Assembly: GCA_016838945.1 (NCBI GenBank)
Contig: JADLKP010000055.1
Span: forward strand, 1 to 10,624
Origin: Methanobrevibacter sp.
GTDB taxonomy: Archaea; Methanobacteriota; Methanobacteria; Methanobacteriales; Methanobacteriaceae
Length of the DNA stretch: 10,624 nucleotides
Direction of reading: 5' to 3'
Of the stretch, positions 5,941 to 10,624 are shown piece by piece. The notes below the pieces were generated by a model. The model made no database searches. It worked only from the letters and a program-made list of their open reading frames with translations, and was not told where the DNA came from. The position numbers were made by a program, and so were the translations under genes. Every line of letters begins with the position of its first letter. The first letter of the stretch is position 1.

Positions 5941-7638
5941 TTATTTTCCTCCTGCAACGTCTTTTTCATACTTGTACTCACCAAGAAGGTCATTTATGCC
6001 TCCACCTGGTGGGAACATTGGTATGAATTCATCTTTTTCAACAGTGATTTCTATAAGCATGGATTCATTATCCTTCAATGCCTTAGACAATACCTCCTGA
6101 GTCTTGTCAACCTCTTCAACTCTTTCTGCATTGATTCCAAAACTTTCAGCCAATTTGACGAAATCAGGAGTGTTTCCTAAGTCAGTTTCAGAGTATCTCT
6201 TATTGTACATCTTATTCTGCCATTGGTAAACCATTCCTAACTTTCTGTTGTTCAGCATTGCAATGACCACTGGAATGTCATGTTCCTTTATTGTAGCAAG
6301 CTCTTGTGATACCATAAGGAAACCGCCGTCACCTACAATTGCAAGTACTGCATCATCAGGACATGCAACCTTAGCGCCAATAGCTGCAGGGAAACCGAAC
6401 CCCATAGTTCCAAGACCTCCTGAGGAAATGAACTTGCGAGGCTTTGAAATGTCGAGGAAATGTGCTGCCCACATTTGGTGAAGACCTACATCAGTTGTGA
6501 CGATGGTGTCTTCAGTTATTGCACCTGCAATTTCCTTGATTACCTGTTGAGGTTTAAGTGGAATGTCATCATAGCTCACTCTTGGTATAGTAGATTTCTT
6601 AAAGTCTACAATAGATTTGAACCAAGCGCTTTCATCAATCTTTGAACCTTCCAATTCATTGATCAATTGGTCCAATGCAATCTTTGCATCACCTACAATA
6701 GGCAAGTCTACAGCAACGTTCTTGCCTATTTCCGCAGGATCAATATCAATATGAATAACTTTAGCTTCAGGGAGGAACTCTTCCAATTTACCTGTTGTTC
6801 TGTCAGAGAATCTGCATCCTATTGCAAGCAAGCAGTCAGTCTTGTTGACATTTTGGTTAGCTACCTGTTTTCCATGCATACCAAGCATTCCAATGGATAT
6901 GTCCTCCTTCTCATCAACAATACCCTTACCCATCAATGAAGTTGCCACAGGCGCTTTGATTAATTCTGCAAGCTTCTTGACCTCTTCACCAGCACCTGCC
7001 AATATGGTACCTCCACCAGCTAAAATCAATGGTCTTTCTGCACTCTTAAGCATTTGAGCTGCTTTAGCAATCTGTTTGGAATTACCTCTAATGGTAGGTT
7101 TGTAACCAGGAGTAGGGATTGTTCCCAATACATAGTCATCCAATTCCTGTTCCTGCACTTCCTTAGGAACATCAATCAACACAGGACCCTTTCTGCCAGT
7201 TGAAGCTATTTCAAAGCTGGTATTGATAACGCTTGGAATATCATTTGCATCCTTAGGTTGGTAAGAATGTTTTGTGATAGGCATGGTAATGCCCATGATG
7301 TCCACTTCCTGAAATGCATCATTACCGATTAAATTGCTTACCACCTGTCCGGTAATTGCAATTATTGGAGATGAATCCATATATGCATTTGCAATACCAG
7401 TGACCAAGTTGGTTGCGCCAGGGCCAGAAGTAGCTAAACAGACACCAACTTTACCAGAAGCTCTTGCATAACCTTCTGCAGCATGGGCTGCACATTGTTC
7501 ATGTCTGACAAGTATATGCCTTAAGTCTGAGTCATATAGCATGTCGTAAAATGGAATAACGGTACCTCCAGGGTATCCGAATATGGTGTCAACACCCTTA
7601 TCCATCAAAGCTTTTATTATAGCGTCTCCGCCTCTCAT
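5941..7638 (-). CDS. ilvB: Acetohydroxyacid (acetolactate) synthase large catalytic subunit
   Basis: A 565-residue thiamine-diphosphate enzyme that condenses two pyruvates to acetolactate, or pyruvate with 2-oxobutyrate to acetohydroxybutyrate, the committed step of branched-chain amino acid synthesis. Visible: N-terminal PYR domain with FGYPGGTVIPFYD (20-32), the cofactor-activating glutamate E47 in RHEQCAAHAAEGYAR, and SGPGATNLVTGIANAYMDSSP (71-91, shown in part); a central FAD-type domain with ILAGGG and GCRFSDRTTGK (274-284); a C-terminal PP domain with the ThDP/Mg motif GDGGF (436-440) to NNRKLG (463-468); and the C-terminal MFPPGG (541-546). The length fits anabolic AHAS rather than catabolic AlsS, and the adjacent regulatory subunit supports this. 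The start at 7638 has a partial ribosome site, AAGGACGGT. It is the first gene of the ilvBN operon, divergent from purD across 290 bp. Confidence 0.96.
   Translation of the reverse strand: MRGGDAIIKALMDKGVDTIFGYPGGTVIPFYDMLYDSDLRHILVRHEQCAAHAAEGYARASGKVGVCLATSGPGATNLVTGIANAYMDSSPIIAITGQVVSNLIGNDAFQEVDIMGITMPITKHSYQPKDANDIPSVINTSFEIASTGRKGPVLIDVPKEVQEQELDDYVLGTIPTPGYKPTIRGNSKQIAKAAQMLKSAERPLILAGGGTILAGAGEEVKKLAELIKAPVATSLMGKGIVDEKEDISIGMLGMHGKQVANQNVNKTDCLLAIGCRFSDRTTGKLEEFLPEAKVIHIDIDPAEIGKNVAVDLPIVGDAKIALDQLINELEGSKIDESAWFKSIVDFKKSTIPRVSYDDIPLKPQQVIKEIAGAITEDTIVTTDVGLHQMWAAHFLDISKPRKFISSGGLGTMGFGFPAAIGAKVACPDDAVLAIVGDGGFLMVSQELATIKEHDIPVVIAMLNNRKLGMVYQWQNKMYNKRYSETDLGNTPDFVKLAESFGINAERVEEVDKTQEVLSKALKDNESMLIEITVEKDEFIPMFPPGGGINDLLGEYKYEKDVAGGK
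5948..5952 (-). promoter_or_regulatory. ilvN ribosome binding site inside ilvB
   Basis: GGAGG on the minus strand lies within the codons for the final Gly-Gly of IlvB, 7 nt before the ilvN ATG. With the TAA-ATG junction it indicates translational coupling. Confidence 0.8.
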
Positions 7639-7928
7639 TTTTAACCGTCCTTTAATTTTAATAATTTAAATAAGTTTGATAATCGATTTTTAAATACAAT
7701 CCAAAATCTTAAAATTTATCCTTGCAACTATACAAGTGCAAAAAAATTTAAAATTTTATCTTTTGATTTGTAATATAATAATATATATCCTAAGATAGAT
7801 ATAAATATTAACATATATTAAAATTTGAAACTTAATATATAATCAGAAACAAATAAGTATATGATGATATTTTTTTAGGAAAATCTCATGATTATTTAAA
7901 TTACAAAACTCTTAGATGGAGATTAAAA
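7639..7928. promoter_or_regulatory. Divergent ilvB/purD promoter region
   Basis: This 290-bp, very AT-rich spacer must hold both promoters. Toward purD a TATA-like stretch TTAATATATAA lies at 7832-7842, another at about 7856-7863, and GGAG at 7918-7921, 7 nt before the ATG. Toward ilvB several T/A-rich stretches could serve, for example the complement of about 7742-7757, which is also a palindrome (AAAATTT-A-AAATTTT). An inverted TTGCA/TGCAA pair (7722-7726, 7737-7741) sits between them and the ilvB start. I see no open reading frame or structured RNA here. Confidence 0.45.
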
Positions 7929-9245
7929 ATGAAGGTATTAGTTGTTGGAACCGGTGCAAGAGAACATGCAATCTGTGATGCATTGATAAAAGATGATGTA
8001 GAATTATATGCTTACATGAGCAAGAACAATCCTGGAATCAGTGAAATATCCACCTTTAAGAAAGGAGATGAAGGGGAAGTTGATGAAGTGGCTAAATTCG
8101 CAAAGGAAAATGGAATCGAATTGGCTGTAATAGGACCTGAAGCCCCTCTTGGAAAAGGAATTGTAAATGCTCTTGAAGCGGTTGGAGTCCCTTGTGTCGG
8201 ACCGGCACAGGAATCTGCAAGAATTGAAACCGACAAGTCATTCATGAGAAACCTATTTGAAAAATATGAAATCAAAGGATCATTAACCTACAAAGTATTC
8301 GACAATTTCGAAGACATCAGCGCTTTCCTTGATGAATATGATAAGGATGTTGTAGTGAAACCTGTAGGTCTGACCGGCGGTAAAGGCGTGAAGATTGTAG
8401 GTGACCACCTTAAGGACAATCAAGATGCAAAATTATATGCAAAAGAGGTTATGGACAATGCAATGGGCGGATTTGCACAAGTAATCATCGAAGAAAAGGT
8501 TGTTGGTGAAGAGTTCACCATCCAAGCATTCTGTGATGGAGAAAACTTGGCTCCAATGCCTGCAGCACAAGACCACCCTCATGCTTTTGAAAACGACCAA
8601 GGATTAATCACTGGTGGAATGGGTTCTTACTCTGATGTAGGTGGATTATTGCCATTCATGACTCAAGAGGATTATGATGAAGCTGTTGAAATCATGAAGG
8701 AAACCTTAAAGGCAATAGCTAAGGAAACCACTCCATACAAAGGAATCCTTTATGGCCAGTTCATGCTATCCAAAGACGGCCCTAAATTAATTGAATACAA
8801 CGCAAGATTCGGTGACCCTGAAGCGATGAACGTACTTCCATTGCTCAAAACCCCAATGATTGATGTCTGTAAGGATATCGTTGCCGGCAATCTTGGAGAA
8901 GTTGAATTTGAAGACTTGGCTTCCGTATGCAAATACATCGTACCTGACGGATACCCAGACACTCCTCATGCAGGAGAGCTCATTGAAGTGGATGAGGAAG
9001 CTATTGAAGCGCTTGGTGCAAAAGTCTTCTATGCAGCTGTAAGCCAAGAGGAAGATGGAGTTCACCTTTCAGGTTCCAGAGCTTTAGGAATTGTTGCCCA
9101 AGGGGAAAACATTGCTGAAGCTGAAAAAATAGCTGAAGAAGCTTGCGGATTAGTTGGAGGAAATGTCTACCATAGAAGAGACGTTGGAACTGAAAAATTA
9201 ATCCAAAAACGTATCGACCATATGGAATCAATCAGAAACGAATAG
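7929..9245 (+). CDS. purD: Phosphoribosylamine-glycine ligase (GAR synthetase)
   Basis: A 438-residue ATP-grasp ligase that joins glycine to 5-phosphoribosylamine, using ATP, to make GAR, the second step of de novo purine synthesis in the cytoplasm. Domains in order: N-domain with VLVVGTGAREHAI (3-15) and VIGPEAPLGKGI (67-78); ATP-grasp part with the ATP-binding VVVKPVGLTGGKGVKIV (141-157), the substrate loop DHPHAF...GLITGGMGSYSD (215-236), and the metal-binding EYNARFGDPEAMNVLPLL (289-306); C-domain with SGSRALGIVA (381-390). It is a standalone enzyme of normal length, not fused to PurM or PurN. The start has GGAG 7 nt upstream. The stop codon lies inside a terminator hairpin that, with the last codons, is tandemly duplicated. 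No other purine genes are in the window. Confidence 0.97.
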   Translation: MKVLVVGTGAREHAICDALIKDDVELYAYMSKNNPGISEISTFKKGDEGEVDEVAKFAKENGIELAVIGPEAPLGKGIVNALEAVGVPCVGPAQESARIETDKSFMRNLFEKYEIKGSLTYKVFDNFEDISAFLDEYDKDVVVKPVGLTGGKGVKIVGDHLKDNQDAKLYAKEVMDNAMGGFAQVIIEEKVVGEEFTIQAFCDGENLAPMPAAQDHPHAFENDQGLITGGMGSYSDVGGLLPFMTQEDYDEAVEIMKETLKAIAKETTPYKGILYGQFMLSKDGPKLIEYNARFGDPEAMNVLPLLKTPMIDVCKDIVAGNLGEVEFEDLASVCKYIVPDGYPDTPHAGELIEVDEEAIEALGAKVFYAAVSQEEDGVHLSGSRALGIVAQGENIAEAEKIAEEACGLVGGNVYHRRDVGTEKLIQKRIDHMESIRNE

Positions 9246-9332
9246 ATTATTTTTAATCTATTCAATAAAAACCAAAAGTTAAAGAAACGAATAGATTATT
9301 TTTAATCTATTCAATAAAAACCAAAAGTTAAA
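9234..9332 (+). repeat. 49-bp tandem duplication of the purD 3' end and terminator
   Basis: Bases 9234-9283 are identical to 9283-9332 (50 bp, offset 49). The unit includes the codons for the last residues (Arg-Asn-Glu), the TAG stop, a 9-bp perfect hairpin with a 6-nt ATTTTT loop, and ATAAAAACCAAAAGTTAAA-type spacer. The first copy holds the functional stop. Perfect identity suggests a recent event or selection for two terminators. Confidence 0.93.
9240..9312 (+). terminator. Duplicated purD terminator hairpins
   Basis: GAATAGATT pairs with AATCTATTC around an ATTTTT loop at 9240-9263, and again at 9289-9312. The purD stop codon (9243-9245) lies in the left arm of the first hairpin. No long T tract follows on the plus strand; the loop T-run is the only one, so efficiency as a terminator is uncertain. 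Confidence 0.45.
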
Positions 9333-9337
9333 AACCA

Positions 9338-9379
9338 GTTAATCAGTTATTTTCAACTAATTAACAACTACTGATTAAC
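9338..9379. repeat. 10-bp inverted repeat between purD and the following gene
   Basis: GTTAATCAGT (9338-9347) and ACTGATTAAC (9370-9379) are perfect reverse complements around 22 bp that contain further TTAA/AACT variations. It lies 50-90 bp upstream of the next start codon, so it may be an operator or a second hairpin of the purD 3' region. Confidence 0.55.
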
Positions 9380-9420
9380 AGCTAATACTTAAATCATAGA
9401 CTAAAAATATACTAAAGATT

Positions 9421-9426
9421 GGTGAT
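9421..9426 (+). promoter_or_regulatory. Ribosome binding site of the acidic TPR-like protein gene
   Basis: GGTGAT lies 3 nt before the ATG at 9430 and matches the archaeal anti-16S signal exactly over six bases. A weak TATA-like AAAATATAC precedes it at about 9404-9412, which would give a very short leader. Confidence 0.6.
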
Positions 9427-9429
9427 TTT

Positions 9430-10473
9430 ATGTCTAAATCAGCAAAATCCAAAAATGCAACCTTGAAAAAGGTTAAAAAGTTAGAAAGGCAAGGAAAATA
9501 CCTTAAAGCTTTAAAGGTTTGTGATGAATATTTAGACAATGCTATCGCTGAAGAAAGCCTTATCTTATTTAAAATCGACATTTTAGTCGAATACTACAAC
9601 AATGATGATTTTATAGGGCTCATCAATGAATATAAAATCAAACTCACTCATTTTTTAGAAGATTTCGAAGAGATAGAGCTCTTGAAAGTATACAATACCC
9701 TTGACAATTATCTTGAGCTCAAGACCCAAAACCTTGCAAGTGAAGGAATCGTCAAATCATATCTTGCCGGAGGATTGCTGATAGATAATCTTGAAACCAT
9801 TCTGGTCTTGAACGAGATGGTGAAGGACAATTATGAAAGCATAAAAAATGATGCTGAATTTATCGAAAGCAAAGTTCCTCATGAGCTTGAAAGCTTTGTT
9901 GAAAATGTGTCAAAAACATCCTATCAATATCTGGAGCTTATTTTGGAAAATCCTAAAGAGCAAATAGCCAATTCCAATTTTGATTTGGAAAAGATCCGAG
10001 CTAAATTAAGACAATTCTTAGAGCCTAAAAAAGATGATGGCGAAATAGCTGAAGTTGCTGCGGAAACATCCGAAGAAGCAATAGAAATAGAAGAACTAGA
10101 AGAAGAAATAAAAGAACTAGAAGAAGTAGTGGAAGGATCTATTGAAACAGAAGAATCTGCAGAAAATGAATCATCCCTAGAGAAGATGTCTGAGCTTGGA
10201 GAAAAAAGTGTAGTGACATTAGCTGAAATAATCAATCCTGAAGATGAAGAGATTGATGTCTTGGAAAGTGAAGACAATACTGAAATTACAAGAGAATACA
10301 CAGTTGAAGAGGAAATCCAAGGATTGAAGGACATTATTTCATACTTGAATGATAAGAACCAATTTAAAAAAGCTTTGATTTACCAAAGAAGACTTGTCAA
10401 ATTGGCAAGAGAGGAAAACATAAAGGCTTATGAAGACATTGATCTAAAGCAAAGAACACTTTCAGATTTTTAG
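9430..10473 (+). CDS. Unrecognised acidic helical protein with TPR-like ends
   Basis: A 347-residue soluble protein I cannot assign to a named family. It has no signal peptide or membrane segment. Residues 1-20 are lysine-rich. Residues 12-45 (KKLERQGKYLKALKVCDEYL) look like a TPR helix pair with the G-Y/A-L spacing, followed by helical, leucine-rich sequence to about 200. Residues 203-290 are a low-complexity, strongly acidic region with Glu runs (for example EELEEEIKELEEVVEG, 221-236), probably disordered or partly coiled coil. The C-terminus (about 293-330, LNDKNQFKKALIYQRRLVKL) again resembles a TPR hairpin. It may be a scaffold or adaptor protein; this is inference from shape only. The start is fixed by a perfect GGTGAT site. 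It follows purD on the same strand but 184 bp away with hairpins between, so probably has its own promoter. Confidence 0.8.
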   Translation: MSKSAKSKNATLKKVKKLERQGKYLKALKVCDEYLDNAIAEESLILFKIDILVEYYNNDDFIGLINEYKIKLTHFLEDFEEIELLKVYNTLDNYLELKTQNLASEGIVKSYLAGGLLIDNLETILVLNEMVKDNYESIKNDAEFIESKVPHELESFVENVSKTSYQYLELILENPKEQIANSNFDLEKIRAKLRQFLEPKKDDGEIAEVAAETSEEAIEIEELEEEIKELEEVVEGSIETEESAENESSLEKMSELGEKSVVTLAEIINPEDEEIDVLESEDNTEITREYTVEEEIQGLKDIISYLNDKNQFKKALIYQRRLVKLAREENIKAYEDIDLKQRTLSDF

Positions 10474-10494
10474 TTTAATTTTTTCTTATTTTTT
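10474..10494 (+). terminator. T-tract terminator of the acidic protein gene
   Basis: Directly after the TAG stop the plus strand reads mostly T, in several runs of 3-6 broken by A or C. This is a typical archaeal oligo-T terminator without a hairpin. Confidence 0.6.
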
Positions 10495-10624
10495 ACCATT
10501 ATCAATCTTAGAAAATTTATTATTGCTTTACTATTTTTCATTTACAAATTATCTTTAAATCAATCACTTTTAAAACTATCTTAACCTATTTTTTATACTA
10601 AATACCCTCTAAAAAGTGATAAGT

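Noticed and set aside
5881..7057. Several plus-strand frames opposite ilvB/ilvN
   Set aside because: They are antisense shadows of strongly conserved enzyme genes; composition is Cys/Ser/Phe-rich and non-protein-like.
7639..7928. Riboswitch (for example purine-type) upstream of purD
   Set aside because: I could not find the conserved core or the helices of a known riboswitch; the spacer is nearly all A/T.
9924..10334. Serine-rich minus-strand frame
   Set aside because: It is the complement of the glutamate-rich linker (GAA/GAG read as TTC/CTC in frames giving Ser), not a real gene.

Overview
The window looks like chromosomal DNA from a gut or rumen methanogen of the Methanobacteriales, most probably Methanobrevibacter. 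The reasons are a methanogen-restricted marker protein (family 12), archaeal TATA-type promoters, GGAG and GGTGAT ribosome binding sites, T-tract terminators, very AT-rich spacers, and methanogen-type IlvB, IlvN, IlvC and PurD proteins. The genus is an inference; no 16S or other diagnostic gene is present.

Layout from left to right. (1) Methanogenesis marker 12, minus strand, 66-1070, with a hairpin plus T-tract terminator at its 3' side. Its upstream spacer carries a 59-bp-period tandem repeat, and each unit contains a 15-bp perfect palindrome. (2) A two-repeat TMEM175 (DUF1211)-type membrane protein, minus strand, 1267-2418. (3) ilvC, minus strand, 2642-3637, followed by a two-hairpin 3' element. 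(4) A MATE-family efflux transporter, plus strand, 3914-5305, divergent from ilvC. (5) ilvB-ilvN, minus strand, 7638-5449, joined TAA-ATG without a spacer and followed by a second copy of the two-hairpin element. (6) purD, plus strand, 7929-9245, divergent from ilvB; its last codons, stop and terminator hairpin are tandemly duplicated. (7) An unrecognised acidic protein with TPR-like ends, plus strand, 9430-10473.

How the genes work together: IlvB/IlvN (acetohydroxyacid synthase) and IlvC (ketol-acid reductoisomerase) perform the first two steps of valine, leucine and isoleucine synthesis. The oppositely oriented MATE gene separates ilvC from ilvBN. PurD is the second step of purine synthesis. 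The rest is a mixed housekeeping neighbourhood (marker 12, a putative K+ channel, an efflux pump and a protein of unknown function).

I see no CRISPR array, IS element, tRNA, rRNA, phage gene or defence system. The most interesting signals are non-coding: a structured 3' element shared by the two separated ilv transcripts, with stems conserved despite sequence change, and two tandem duplications that each copy a palindrome or hairpin. The two-repeat TMEM175-like protein is the most unusual coding feature.
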